A stretch of DNA of 11,336 bases from Bacillota bacterium. GTDB lineage: Bacteria > Bacillota > Dethiobacteria > SKNC01. The translations under genes were made by a program, and so were the position numbers. The stretch lies in assembly GCA_007121375.1 (NCBI GenBank), contig SKLX01000008.1:1-11336 (forward strand), in the 5' to 3' direction. The notes beneath the pieces were generated by a model that saw nothing but the letters and a program-made list of their open reading frames with translations, was not told the origin of the DNA and did no database searches. Below are positions 1 through 8,089 of the stretch, piece by piece (position 1 is the stretch's first letter; every line of letters starts with the position of its first letter).

Positions 1-628
1 AGATGCAACTTTGCTCATGGGGGTAAACCATGAGAACTACCGTTCCCAACATCAAATAATATCCAATGCCTCCTGTACTACCAATTGCCTGGCTCCTGTA
101 TCAAAAGTACTTAATGATAAATTTACTATTAATAAAGGTTTAATGACAACAGTTCATGCGTATACTAATGATCAAAGGATTCTTGATCTGGCCCATTCGG
201 ATTTACGCCGGGCTAGGGCGGCAGGTATGTCAATCATACCTACTTCTACCGGTGCTGCTAAAGCTCTGGGGAAGGTGCTGCCGGAGCTGTCAGGGAAAAT
301 GGATGGTTTTGCTTTAAGGGTTCCTGTGCCTACCGTATCAGTGGTTGACCTGGTAGTGGAGTTAAACAGGGAAGTAACGGCTACTGAGGTAAACCAGGCT
401 TTTAAAGAGGCAGCTGAAGGTTATCTAAAAGGAATACTTGACGTTAGCGATGAGCCCCTGGTATCGGCAGATTACGTGGGTAACTCTTACTCTTCCATTG
501 TGGATAGCCTGTCTACCATGGTAACCCAGGAGAACATGGTGAAGGTTCTGGCCTGGTATGATAATGAATGGGCATACTGTTGTAGAACCCTGGAGCTAGC
601 TGCTTACATCGGTGAGCAGGGGCTTTAA
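1..628 (+). CDS. gap: Glyceraldehyde-3-phosphate dehydrogenase, 5'-truncated by window edge
   Basis: This cytosolic enzyme oxidises and phosphorylates glyceraldehyde-3-phosphate to 1,3-bisphosphoglycerate with NAD+. The reading frame is open from base 2, so the gene starts upstream; about 208 C-terminal residues of a family length near 335 are present. The visible part begins at the end of the NAD-binding domain (DATLLMGVN) and includes the catalytic motif SNASCTTNCLAP, with the nucleophilic Cys codon at 74-76. The catalytic-domain motifs AHSDLRRARA, IPTSTGAAKA and LRVPVPTVSVVDLV follow. The C-terminal WYDNEW motif, whose Asn contacts nicotinamide, is present but runs into AYCCR instead of the common GYSNR. 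It is the first gene of the triose-phosphate operon here and ends 25 bases before pgk. Identity is certain; preference for NAD over NADP cannot be judged without the N-terminal half. Confidence 0.97.
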   Translation, partial: DATLLMGVNHENYRSQHQIISNASCTTNCLAPVSKVLNDKFTINKGLMTTVHAYTNDQRILDLAHSDLRRARAAGMSIIPTSTGAAKALGKVLPELSGKMDGFALRVPVPTVSVVDLVVELNREVTATEVNQAFKEAAEGYLKGILDVSDEPLVSADYVGNSYSSIVDSLSTMVTQENMVKVLAWYDNEWAYCCRTLELAAYIGEQGL

Positions 629-653
629 GGCATGAAAGGAGAGAAGGTTAGGT

Positions 654-1847
654 TTGAGAAAAGTAAGTGTTAAAGATTTGGAGGTAAAAGGTAAAAGGGT
701 TTTAGTCAGGGTTGATCTGAATGTAACCCTGGATAGGGAAGGAAATATCATTGAAAAGAATAAAATTCTCAGCGCCCTTCCTACTATAAAGTACCTGGCA
801 GATAAAGAGGCCAAAGTTATTCTTGTTACTCACCTGGGTAGACCTAAAGGAGAAGCAAAAGAAGAGCTTCGCCTGGATTCTGTAGCCCGTAAGCTGGCAG
901 AGCTTTTAGGGCAGCCCATTTATAAGACGGACCAGGTGGTAGGTGAAGAACCCAGGGAAGCCCTGGAAAAGTTAAAAGACGGGGAGATTTTATTGCTGGA
1001 GAATTTACGTTTCCATCCGGGTGAGACGAAAAACGACCCGGAATTTGCCCGACAGCTGGCAGAAATGGCGGATCTCTATGTCAATGATGCCTTTGGAACC
1101 TCCCACCGGGCCCATGCTTCAACGGAAGGGGTTGCCAGAATTTTACCTTCCGCGGCAGGTTTAAATCTGGAAAGGGAAGTAAAAATAATGAGTGAAATGC
1201 TGGAAAACCCTGAACGGCCCTTAATAGCTCTACTGGGAGGCACCAAGGTTGCTGACAAAATAGGACTTATTGAACATTTCATGGGGGTAGTGGATGTCCT
1301 CTTGATAGGTGGAGGAATGGCCAATACCTTTTTAAAGGCCAAGGGGTATAACCTGGGCAGATCCTTTGTGGAAGATGATAAAGTAGATGAGGCTAAAAGG
1401 CTCCTGGAGCTGGCAGAAAAGAACAGGGTTAAAATGATTTTACCCGATGATGTAATAGCTGCCAGCGAGCCATCGGAGGATTCCAACCAGAGGATTGTGG
1501 CCGCCGGTTCTATTCCTGATGACTGGATGGCTCTGGATATAGGTCCTGAAACCCTAAAAAGATTTTGCGAGGAATTAGAAAATGCCCGGACGGTAGTTTG
1601 GAACGGTCCCCTGGGGATGATTGAAATAGAAGCTTTTGCCCAGGGAACCAAGGAGATTGCCCGATTTATTGCTGACCTTCCCGTTACTTCGGTAATTGGC
1701 GGTGGAGATGTGGTGGCAGCTGTAGAAAGTGCGGGAGTGGCTGAAAAAATGACCCATATATCTACCGGGGGAGGAGCAGCCCTGGAATTTTGGGAAGGCA
1801 AGAACCTCCCTGCTCTGGCTCTTTTACCGGAGAAAGTAACCGCTTAA
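654..1847 (+). CDS. pgk: Phosphoglycerate kinase
   Basis: This kinase transfers the acyl phosphate of 1,3-bisphosphoglycerate to ADP, giving 3-phosphoglycerate and ATP, in the cytosol. At 397 residues it has the normal bacterial length. The N-terminal substrate domain shows RVDLN (19-23), THLGRPKG (59-66), LENLRF (115-120) and the SHRAH segment (150-154). The C-terminal nucleotide domain shows LGGTKVADKI (194-203), GGGMANTF (219-226), WNGPLG (316-321), GGGD (349-352) and HISTGGGAALEF (368-379). The start is a TTG, chosen because the protein then begins MRKVSVKDLE as in the family; the purine-rich AAAGGAGAGAAGG at 635-647 is its ribosome binding site. Several normally invariant positions differ: LNVT for FNVP, GGTKVA for GGAKVS, and GGGDVVAA for GGGD-S/T-AAA. 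The main Arg, Lys and Asp residues are retained, so activity is expected. Confidence 0.97.
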   Translation: MRKVSVKDLEVKGKRVLVRVDLNVTLDREGNIIEKNKILSALPTIKYLADKEAKVILVTHLGRPKGEAKEELRLDSVARKLAELLGQPIYKTDQVVGEEPREALEKLKDGEILLLENLRFHPGETKNDPEFARQLAEMADLYVNDAFGTSHRAHASTEGVARILPSAAGLNLEREVKIMSEMLENPERPLIALLGGTKVADKIGLIEHFMGVVDVLLIGGGMANTFLKAKGYNLGRSFVEDDKVDEAKRLLELAEKNRVKMILPDDVIAASEPSEDSNQRIVAAGSIPDDWMALDIGPETLKRFCEELENARTVVWNGPLGMIEIEAFAQGTKEIARFIADLPVTSVIGGGDVVAAVESAGVAEKMTHISTGGGAALEFWEGKNLPALALLPEKVTA

Positions 1848-1853
1848 GTTTTC

Positions 1854-1880
1854 CGCCCTTATTTTATAAGGGCGTTTCTT
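1854..1880 (+). terminator. Hairpin with U-rich tail between pgk and tpiA
   Basis: A perfect 9-bp stem pairs 1854-1862 (CGCCCTTAT) with 1866-1874 (ATAAGGGCG) around a 3-base loop, and TTTCTT follows. It starts seven bases after the pgk stop codon. The form is that of a weak intrinsic terminator. Because tpiA follows in the same operon with no clear promoter, it more likely acts as a partial attenuator or as a 3' stabiliser after RNA processing. Confidence 0.6.
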
Positions 1881-1914
1881 CTGTTTCTATTATTTAGAAA
1901 GGGGTGTTAAGCAG

Positions 1915-2685
1915 GTGCGAAAACCCGTTATTGCCGGTAACTGGAAAATGTATAAAACCCTGGAGGAAAGTTTGGATTTTTTGGACAGGTGTATCCCCTC
2001 CTGCAGGAGTTTTCAAGGAGTGGAAATTATCCTTTGCCCCACCTTTCTATCCCTGGTCTCCATAGTGGAAAAGGCCCGGGGAAGTAACATCTGCATTGGT
2101 GCTCAGAATGCTCACTGGGAAAAGGAAGGAGCTTTTACTGGAGAGGTTTCTCCTTTTATGCTGTCCCAGGCGGGGGTTGATTACGTTATTATTGGGCACT
2201 CAGAACGAAGAAATTATTTTGGCGAGAAGGACGAAGGGGTTAATAAGAAGATAAAGGCAGCTTTAAAGTATAATGTAAAACCTGTAATGTGCCTGGGGGA
2301 AACCCTGAAAGAAAGGGAAGGGAACCTTACTTCCAAGGTGATAGATAGGCAGCTGGAAAAAGGGTTGGAGGGGATTGAGCCGGAGGAAGCTTCCTCCTTG
2401 ACCCTGGCATACGAACCGGTGTGGGCCATCGGAACAGGTCGTTCGGCCAGTGCTGAAGATGCTGACCAGGTTATTTCTTTCCTCAGGGAAAAGCTGGCCC
2501 TGTACTATGGTTACCAGACAGCCCAGAGGATTCCTCTTCTTTACGGAGGGAGTGTAAAGCCTGATAATTTAGGTCAATTCCTGGAAAAGAAAAGCATTGA
2601 TGGGGCCCTTATAGGAGGAGCCAGCCTGGAGGAGGAATCCTTTATTAAAATGGTAGAAATCGCAAATAATATAAAAAATAATTAA
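1915..2685 (+). CDS. tpiA: Triosephosphate isomerase
   Basis: This cytosolic enzyme interconverts dihydroxyacetone phosphate and glyceraldehyde-3-phosphate, feeding both halves of the split hexose into lower glycolysis. The 256-residue TIM barrel has every catalytic element: AGNWKM with Asn9 and Lys11, IIGHSERR with the electrophilic His95, and AYEPVWAIGTG with the catalytic base Glu167 followed by the phosphate-gripping loop 6. YGGSV (210-214) and IGGASL (233-238) bind phosphate. The start is a GTG at 1915, supported by AGAAAGGGGTG at 1896-1906 and by the conserved N-terminus beginning RKPVIAGNWKM. It follows the pgk-tpiA hairpin and lies 16 bases before the preferred gpmI start, so it is in the operon. 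Nothing is missing. Confidence 0.98.
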   Translation: MRKPVIAGNWKMYKTLEESLDFLDRCIPSCRSFQGVEIILCPTFLSLVSIVEKARGSNICIGAQNAHWEKEGAFTGEVSPFMLSQAGVDYVIIGHSERRNYFGEKDEGVNKKIKAALKYNVKPVMCLGETLKEREGNLTSKVIDRQLEKGLEGIEPEEASSLTLAYEPVWAIGTGRSASAEDADQVISFLREKLALYYGYQTAQRIPLLYGGSVKPDNLGQFLEKKSIDGALIGGASLEEESFIKMVEIANNIKNN

Positions 2686-2701
2686 ACTGGGGATGGATTT
2701 T

Positions 2702-4243
2702 ATGGGTAAGGATAAGTTAGTAGTATTGATCATCATGGATGGTTGGGGCATCAGGGAGAATAGAGAAGGAAATGCCATAGCCCTTGCTGAAACACCCCAT
2801 GTGGATTCCTACAGGGAGAGGTATCCCTTTATTTCCTTGAAAGCTTCAGGGGAAGCAGTGGGGCTGCCCCAGGGTCAAATGGGTAATTCTGAAGTTGGCC
2901 ATTTAAATATGGGGGCGGGAAGAGTAGTTTACCAGGAGTTTACCCGGATAAGTCTGGCCATAAGGGATGGAAGTTTTTTTCAAAATCCTGTCCTTTTGGA
3001 GATCATAAAAAAAGTTAAAGAAAATAATTCTGCCCTTCATCTTTTAGGATTGGTTTCTGATGGGGGGGTTCACAGCCACATTGAACATCTTTATGCTCTC
3101 CTGGAACTGGCTAAACAGGAGGGCTTAGAAAAGGTTTATATTCATGCCCTGTTAGACGGGAGAGATGTGCCCCCGGCTAATGCCAAGGAGTACCTGAGGG
3201 CCGTGAAGGCCAAAACCAAATCCCTGGGGGTAGGGGAGATTGCCACCGTCAGCGGTCGTTACTATGCCATGGACAGGGATAACCGCTGGGACCGGGTGGA
3301 GAAGGCTTACAGGGCTTTTGTCTATGGTGAGGGAGAGGAAGCAGCCAGTTCTTTCCATGCAGTGGAGAAAGCCTATGAAAAGGGTTTTACCGATGAGTTC
3401 GTGACTCCTACGGTAATCCTTAACCAGGAGGGGTCTCCCCGGGCCTTGATAAAGGATAAGGACGGCGTTATCTTCTTTAACTTCAGGCCTGATCGGGCCC
3501 GGGAAATCACCAGAGCCCTGGTGGATAAAAACTTCCCCCACTTTGACCGGGGGAAGAATCATCCTCAGGTGTTTTTTGTATGCTTTACCCAGTATGATAT
3601 TGCTATTGATGCGCCCGTTGCTTTTTCTCATGAGGATTTAAGTTTTACCCTGGGGGAAGTTTTATCTCTCCAGGGTTTAAGGCAGTTAAGGATTGCCGAA
3701 ACGGAAAAATATGCCCATGTTACTTTTTTCTTTAATGGTGGTCTGGAAAAACCCTTTGAAGGCGAGGAAAGGCTTCTCATCCCCTCTTCTAAGGTAGCTA
3801 CTTATAACCTTAAACCAGAAATGAGTGCTTACCAGGTAACAGATAAAGTAATAGAAAAAATCAGAGAGGGGCGTTACCAGGTAATAATTTTAAATTATGC
3901 CAATCCCGATATGGTAGGCCACACGGGAATAATGGAGGCTGCCATTAAAGCTATTGAAGTGGTAGACGAATGTGTTGGCCGGGTGGTAGACGAGGTCCTT
4001 TCCAGGGAGGGGGTTTTACTCCTCACAGCTGACCATGGGAATGCTGAACAGATGATAGATGAAGAGACAGGTGATCCCCATACTGCCCATTCCTCTAATG
4101 ACGTTCCCTTTTTCTTTATTTCTGAAAACTTACAGGTTGAACTTCACCAGGAAGGAGGATTACCTGATATTGCACCAACCCTTCTGGAAGTCCTGGGACT
4201 GGAAAAACCTGTAGAAATGACCGGAAAAAGCCTGATAAAATAA
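2702..4243 (+). CDS. gpmI: 2,3-bisphosphoglycerate-independent phosphoglycerate mutase
   Basis: This metalloenzyme of the alkaline phosphatase superfamily isomerises 3-phosphoglycerate to 2-phosphoglycerate through a phosphoserine intermediate; characterised Bacillus-type enzymes need Mn2+. With the start at 2702 it has 513 residues. Metal and catalytic residues fall at the positions known for Bacillus GpmI, within one residue: Asp13 in MDGWG, nucleophile Ser63 in MGNSEVGHLN, Asp403 and His407 in NPDMVGHTG, Asp444 and His445 in TADHGNAEQ, and His463 in HTAHSS. Substrate-binding motifs DGRDVPP, SGRYYAMDRDNRWDR and NFRPDRAREI are intact. An in-frame ATG at 2693 would add three residues, but the GGGGATGG element at 2689-2696 is correctly spaced only for 2702, and MGKDKLVVLIIMDGWG matches family N-termini. 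A different, cofactor-dependent family (GpmA) does the same step in other bacteria. Confidence 0.97.
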   Translation: MGKDKLVVLIIMDGWGIRENREGNAIALAETPHVDSYRERYPFISLKASGEAVGLPQGQMGNSEVGHLNMGAGRVVYQEFTRISLAIRDGSFFQNPVLLEIIKKVKENNSALHLLGLVSDGGVHSHIEHLYALLELAKQEGLEKVYIHALLDGRDVPPANAKEYLRAVKAKTKSLGVGEIATVSGRYYAMDRDNRWDRVEKAYRAFVYGEGEEAASSFHAVEKAYEKGFTDEFVTPTVILNQEGSPRALIKDKDGVIFFNFRPDRAREITRALVDKNFPHFDRGKNHPQVFFVCFTQYDIAIDAPVAFSHEDLSFTLGEVLSLQGLRQLRIAETEKYAHVTFFFNGGLEKPFEGEERLLIPSSKVATYNLKPEMSAYQVTDKVIEKIREGRYQVIILNYANPDMVGHTGIMEAAIKAIEVVDECVGRVVDEVLSREGVLLLTADHGNAEQMIDEETGDPHTAHSSNDVPFFFISENLQVELHQEGGLPDIAPTLLEVLGLEKPVEMTGKSLIK

Positions 4244-4271
4244 TTATATATCATAAGGAGGTAAAGAAAAT

Positions 4272-5558
4272 ATGACCAAAATAGAAGGCATAAGGGCCAG
4301 GGAAATAATAGATTCCAGGGGTAATCCCACTGTAGAGGCGGAGGTTTTTCTGGAAGGGAGAGGTTTTGGTCGTGCTGCCGTTCCTTCGGGAGCTTCTACG
4401 GGAAAAAGGGAAGCCGTGGAACTGCGGGATGATGATAAAGACCGGTACCTGGGAAAAGGAGTTTTAAGGGCTGTAGAAAATATCCACAGGATTATTTCCC
4501 CTGAACTCGAAGGGAAAGATGCCCTGGACCAGAATAATATTGATCAGTTGTTAATAAAATTAGATGGAACAAAAAATAAAGAACAGCTGGGAGCTAACGC
4601 AATTTTGGCTGTATCTATGGCCTCAGCCCGGGCTGCGGCCAGTGTATTGGGTATCCCCCTTTACCGTTACCTGGGAGGGGTAAATACCTGCCGGCTACCC
4701 GTACCCATGTTCAATATATTAAATGGTGGTATGCATGCGGATAACAATGTGGATATCCAGGAGTTTATGATTCTTCCCACGGGAGCACCCAGTTTCAGGG
4801 AAGGCCTGCGAATGGGAGTGGAGGTATATCACCACCTTAAAAAGGTTTTGAAGGAAGAAGGGCTAAATACAGGGGTAGGTGATGAGGGAGGTTTTGCTCC
4901 CAACCTGTCTTCCAACGAAGCTGCCCTGGAGGTTATAATGGAAGCTATTAAAAGGGCTGGTTATAAAGGTGGAAAAGATTTTCACCTGGCCCTGGATGCA
5001 GCAGCCAGTGAAATGTACCGGGATAATATGTACCAGTTGGCCAGCGAAGGCCTGGAGAAGAATTCTGAAGAAATGGTAGACTATTATTTATACCTGGTAA
5101 ATTCTTATCCCATTATTTCCATAGAAGACGGTTTGGCAGAAGATGACTGGGAGGGGTGGAAGCTTTTAACGGATAGACTGGGTACTCAAATTCAGGTTGT
5201 GGGAGATGATTTGTTTGTAACCAATCCTGAAATATTAAAGAAGGGGATTACAGAAAAGGCTGCTAATTCTATACTTATTAAGCTCAATCAAATTGGTACT
5301 GTTACGGAAACCCTGGAAGCCATAGACCTGGCCAAAAGAAATGGTTTTACCTGGATAATTTCCCACCGTTCCGGGGAAACGGAGGATTATATAATCTCTG
5401 ACCTGGCGGTAGCCACGGGGGCGGGGCAAATAAAGACAGGAGCTCCTTCCCGTTCGGAACGTCTTTCCAAGTATAATCAACTCCTGAGGATAGAAGAAGA
5501 GCTAGATAGAATGTCCTTTTATGCTGGCAAAAAAGAATTTGAGGGTTTTGAGGTATAA
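4272..5558 (+). CDS. eno: Enolase (phosphopyruvate hydratase)
   Basis: Enolase dehydrates 2-phosphoglycerate to phosphoenolpyruvate in the cytosol using Mg2+; in many bacteria it also associates with RNA-degrading complexes. The 428-residue protein has the usual length. Visible elements are the flexible loop GASTGK (40-45), His155 in NGGMHADN, Glu164 in IQEFM, the catalytic acid Glu205 in GVGDEGG, Mg2+ ligands Asp242, Glu285 (SIEDG) and Asp312 (GDDLF), the catalytic base Lys337 (LIKLNQ), and SHRSGETED (364-372). The ATG start has a perfect AAGGAGGT site at 4255-4262. It lies 28 bases after gpmI and is the last glycolytic gene of the operon. No intrinsic terminator is evident directly after it, so some transcription may continue into secG. 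Confidence 0.99.
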   Translation: MTKIEGIRAREIIDSRGNPTVEAEVFLEGRGFGRAAVPSGASTGKREAVELRDDDKDRYLGKGVLRAVENIHRIISPELEGKDALDQNNIDQLLIKLDGTKNKEQLGANAILAVSMASARAAASVLGIPLYRYLGGVNTCRLPVPMFNILNGGMHADNNVDIQEFMILPTGAPSFREGLRMGVEVYHHLKKVLKEEGLNTGVGDEGGFAPNLSSNEAALEVIMEAIKRAGYKGGKDFHLALDAAASEMYRDNMYQLASEGLEKNSEEMVDYYLYLVNSYPIISIEDGLAEDDWEGWKLLTDRLGTQIQVVGDDLFVTNPEILKKGITEKAANSILIKLNQIGTVTETLEAIDLAKRNGFTWIISHRSGETEDYIISDLAVATGAGQIKTGAPSRSERLSKYNQLLRIEEELDRMSFYAGKKEFEGFEV

Positions 5559-5721
5559 TAGTGGACAGATTTTATTTCAAGTAATTTAAAAAAATATAGA
5601 CAAAGTATCAAAAAAAGAAGGAATTTTAGATGTCTTCTACGAATTATTCTAATGCTGTAGTCTTTTGAATACATAGACTAATGTACCTCAGAGTTTAAAT
5701 ATTTAGCAAGGAGGTGATTTT
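5559..5721 (+). other. AT-rich intergenic spacer between eno and secG
   Basis: This 163-base spacer is AT-rich with runs of A and carries no open frame of note. I see no convincing rho-independent terminator for eno and no good -35/-10 pair for secG. A short inverted repeat, TAGTCT (5658-5663) with AGACTA (5675-5680), is too weak to name. The only strong signal is the secG ribosome binding site at its end. A diverged promoter or a factor-dependent terminator could be present unseen. Confidence 0.5.
5708..5718 (+). promoter_or_regulatory. Perfect Shine-Dalgarno for secG
   Basis: The sequence AAGGAGGTGAT is fully complementary to the 16S rRNA 3' end and its GGAGG core stands seven bases before the TTG at 5722. 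It fixes the start of secG at a non-ATG codon that is the only sensible candidate. Confidence 0.85.
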
Positions 5722-5949
5722 TTGGAAACAGCTCTTACCATACTATACCTTATAATTGCCATAGGACTCATTGTAGCTATTCTTTTCCAAACAGGAGATG
5801 AATCAGGATTGTCTGGAGCCATCACCGGAAGTGCTCAAACTCTGGGGGGAAAGAAAAAAGGTAAGGATGAACTGTTAGGGAAAGCAACTATTTATTTGGC
5901 TGCTATTTTTATGGTGTTTTCCATAATTATTACTATCTTTCATGCTTAA
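5722..5949 (+). CDS. secG: Preprotein translocase subunit SecG
   Basis: SecG is the small subunit of the SecYEG channel in the cytoplasmic membrane and assists SecA-driven protein export. The 75-residue product has the family's two-helix layout: a first membrane segment at about residues 3-22, a cytoplasmic loop with the hallmark FQTGDESGLSGAITGSAQ and a basic stretch (GKKKGK), then a second membrane segment at about 55-73. Translation starts at TTG 5722. Upstream is eno, as in several Firmicutes, and downstream, in place of the usual rnr, is hppA 66 bases away. It is probably cotranscribed with hppA, since no terminator is seen between them. Confidence 0.95.
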   Translation: METALTILYLIIAIGLIVAILFQTGDESGLSGAITGSAQTLGGKKKGKDELLGKATIYLAAIFMVFSIIITIFHA

Positions 5950-6015
5950 CCCTGTCCATTTTATTTTGTTTTACTGCTGCAATCATCTTAAAGTTGAAGG
6001 AGGAGGAGAAAAAAC

Positions 6016-7986
6016 ATGGAAAATTTATTTTTCTTGGCACCCATTGCTGGTGTTATAGCACTGATTTTTGCTATGTACCTGGTTACAATCATTAACAAAG
6101 CTGATCCCGGTACAGAAAGGATGGTAGAGCTTTCAGACGCTATTCACGAAGGGGCCATGGCCTTCCTTAACCGGGAATATAAAAGCCTTGCTGTCTTTGT
6201 AATCGTACTGGTTATAGTGTTGGGTGCTTTTATTGGTATAGGTACTGCGGTATCTTTCCTGGTTGGTGCCATCTGTTCCGGTATTGCCGGTTTTATTGGC
6301 ATGAAGATTGCTACCCGGGCTAATACCAGAACTACTCAAGCGGCCCGTACCGGCATTAATGACGCCCTTAAGATATCCTTTGCCGGTGGAAGCGTTATGG
6401 GTCTGGCCGTGGTAGGTCTGGGTCTTTTAGGATTAGGTGTTCTCTATATAATTTATGGAGACCCGGAAATTGTTAATGGCTTTGCCCTGGGAGCCAGTTC
6501 CATCGCTCTCTTTGGACGTGTTGGTGGCGGTATTTACACCAAGAGTGCGGACGTGGGTGCTGACCTGGTGGGTAAGGTTGAAGCCGGTATCCCCGAGGAC
6601 GACCCCCGTAACCCGGCGGTTATTGCAGATAACGTGGGTGACAACGTGGGTGATGTGGCTGGAATGGGAGCTGACCTCTTTGAGTCTTATGTTGGTTCCA
6701 TTATTGCTGCCCTGAGTTTGGGTATTGTGTTTCACGGACTGGAAGGTACTGTGCTACCTTTAATGGTGGCTTCTGCAGGTATTATTGCTGTTATCATAGG
6801 TTATTTCTTTGTGCGGGTGAAGGAAGGAGTTCGCTTGAGCTCTGCCCTTGAAAGAGGTACTTATGTAAGTGGAATTCTATTAATTATTGCTGCTTTCTTC
6901 CTTTCCAGGGAAATTCTTGGAGTTGAAGAAGGAATGGGAGCCTTTATCGCTATTGTTGCCGGTCTTGTCGCCGGAATACTTATAGGTAGAATTACTGAAT
7001 ACTTTACTTCTGATCACTATCCACCGGTTAAAAAATTGGCTGAATCTTCTACCATGGGAACGGCTACCAATATTATTTCTGGTTTGGCCCTGGGTATGAA
7101 GTCCACCACCCTTCCTATTTTGGTTATTGTAACTGCTATTCTGGTGGCCCATCACTTTGCCGGTCTCTACGGCATTGCTATTGCAGCCGTGGGCATGCTG
7201 GCTACCGTTGGTAATACTATTGCTATTGACGCTTATGGACCCATTGCTGACAATGCCGGTGGTATTTCCGAGATGGCAGAGTTAGGTCCTGATGTTCGTG
7301 CTATTACTGACCAGCTGGATTCTTTAGGGAATACTACCGCTGCTATCGGTAAAGGTTTTGCTATCGGTTCTGCTGCCTTGACGGCCCTTGCTCTATTCTC
7401 GGCTTATACCCAGGCAGCAGCCCTGGAAGTTATTGATGTTAGTTCAGCAGGAGTTATTGCCGGTCTTCTGGTGGGTGGTTTGATGGTGTTCCTCTTCTCC
7501 GCCCTGACCATGGAAGCTGTAGGTAAGGCTGCCTTTATGATGATTGAAGAGGTCCGCCGTCAGTTTAAGGAAATACCTGGCCTGATGGAATATAAAGCAA
7601 AGCCTGACCATGCCCGGTGTGTTGATATTGCCACCGCTGCTGCACTAAAGGAAATGATTGTACCTGGACTAATGGCTGTAATTGTGCCTCTCCTGGTAGG
7701 ATTTTTCCTGGGAGCAGAAGCCCTGGGCGGCCTCCTGGCTGGAGTTCTGGTAACAGGTGTTTGTATGGCTATTAACATGGCTAATGCTGGTGGTGCCTGG
7801 GATAACGCCAAGAAGTATATTGAAGGTGGAGCCTATGGCGGTAAAGGAACAGAAGTTCACGCTGCTGCCGTGGTTGGTGACACCGTAGGTGACCCCTTTA
7901 AGGATACTTCCGGACCTTCTCTGAACATTCTTCTCAAGCTGGTAAGTATCGTGGCCCTGGTGTTTGCACCTATATTCCCAAGTTAA
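6016..7986 (+). CDS. hppA: Membrane-bound ion-translocating pyrophosphatase, K+-dependent type
   Basis: This integral membrane enzyme hydrolyses pyrophosphate and uses the energy to pump H+ or Na+ across the cytoplasmic membrane, recovering energy from PPi made in biosynthesis. The 656-residue sequence is hydrophobic throughout, in line with the family's 16 helices. The PPi-binding motifs are intact: GGGIYTKSADVGADLVGKVE (170-189), DDPRNPAVIADN (195-206) with DNVGD repeats to 213, DNAGGISEMAELG (412-424), and near the C-terminus DNAKKYIE and GDTVGDPFKDTSGPS. Ala442 and Gly445 in GNTTAAIGKG occupy the positions that are Lys and Thr in K+-independent enzymes, indicating K+ dependence. Glu223 in DLFES is the position shared by Na+ pumps and some K+-dependent H+ pumps, so the ion is not settled. 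The ATG is preceded by AAGGAGGAGGAG at 5997-6008. Confidence 0.97.
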   Translation: MENLFFLAPIAGVIALIFAMYLVTIINKADPGTERMVELSDAIHEGAMAFLNREYKSLAVFVIVLVIVLGAFIGIGTAVSFLVGAICSGIAGFIGMKIATRANTRTTQAARTGINDALKISFAGGSVMGLAVVGLGLLGLGVLYIIYGDPEIVNGFALGASSIALFGRVGGGIYTKSADVGADLVGKVEAGIPEDDPRNPAVIADNVGDNVGDVAGMGADLFESYVGSIIAALSLGIVFHGLEGTVLPLMVASAGIIAVIIGYFFVRVKEGVRLSSALERGTYVSGILLIIAAFFLSREILGVEEGMGAFIAIVAGLVAGILIGRITEYFTSDHYPPVKKLAESSTMGTATNIISGLALGMKSTTLPILVIVTAILVAHHFAGLYGIAIAAVGMLATVGNTIAIDAYGPIADNAGGISEMAELGPDVRAITDQLDSLGNTTAAIGKGFAIGSAALTALALFSAYTQAAALEVIDVSSAGVIAGLLVGGLMVFLFSALTMEAVGKAAFMMIEEVRRQFKEIPGLMEYKAKPDHARCVDIATAAALKEMIVPGLMAVIVPLLVGFFLGAEALGGLLAGVLVTGVCMAINMANAGGAWDNAKKYIEGGAYGGKGTEVHAAAVVGDTVGDPFKDTSGPSLNILLKLVSIVALVFAPIFPS

Positions 7987-8006
7987 TAAGGATAAAGATC
8001 ATAAGG

Positions 8007-8050
8007 ATAGGGGCTGCCCCAGTAATTTGGAGGCAGCCCTTATTTTTTTT
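8007..8050 (+). terminator. Strong intrinsic terminator after hppA
   Basis: GGGCTGCC (8011-8018) pairs with GGCAGCCC (8032-8039). The stem is extended outward by ATAG/TTAT pairing (8007-8010 with 8040-8043), and eight T residues follow at 8043-8050. It starts about 20 bases after the hppA stop and should end the transcript carrying secG and hppA, separating it from rnr. Confidence 0.92.
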
Positions 8051-8068
8051 ACTTTCTTTTGATATAAT
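8040..8068 (+). promoter_or_regulatory. Probable rnr promoter
   Basis: A perfect -10 hexamer TATAAT occurs at 8063-8068. The best-spaced -35 (TTATTT, 8040-8045, 17-base spacer) is poor and lies in the tail of the hppA terminator. Transcription would begin near 8075, giving an rnr leader of about 30 bases that contains the ribosome binding site. The -10 is convincing, the -35 is not. Confidence 0.55.
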
Positions 8069-8089
8069 AAAACATGGTAGTTATAGAGC

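Noticed and set aside
632..673. 13-codon frame from an ATG between gap and pgk
   Set aside because: It overlaps the pgk ribosome binding site and start and has no ribosome binding site of its own.
5658..5680. Inverted repeat TAGTCT/AGACTA upstream of secG
   Set aside because: Six pairs around an 11-base AT-rich loop with no T-run are expected often in AT-rich spacer.
6455..6715. 86-codon + strand frame inside hppA and several minus-strand frames over hppA and pgk
   Set aside because: They lie fully within strongly conserved genes, lack ribosome binding sites and have no recognisable domains.
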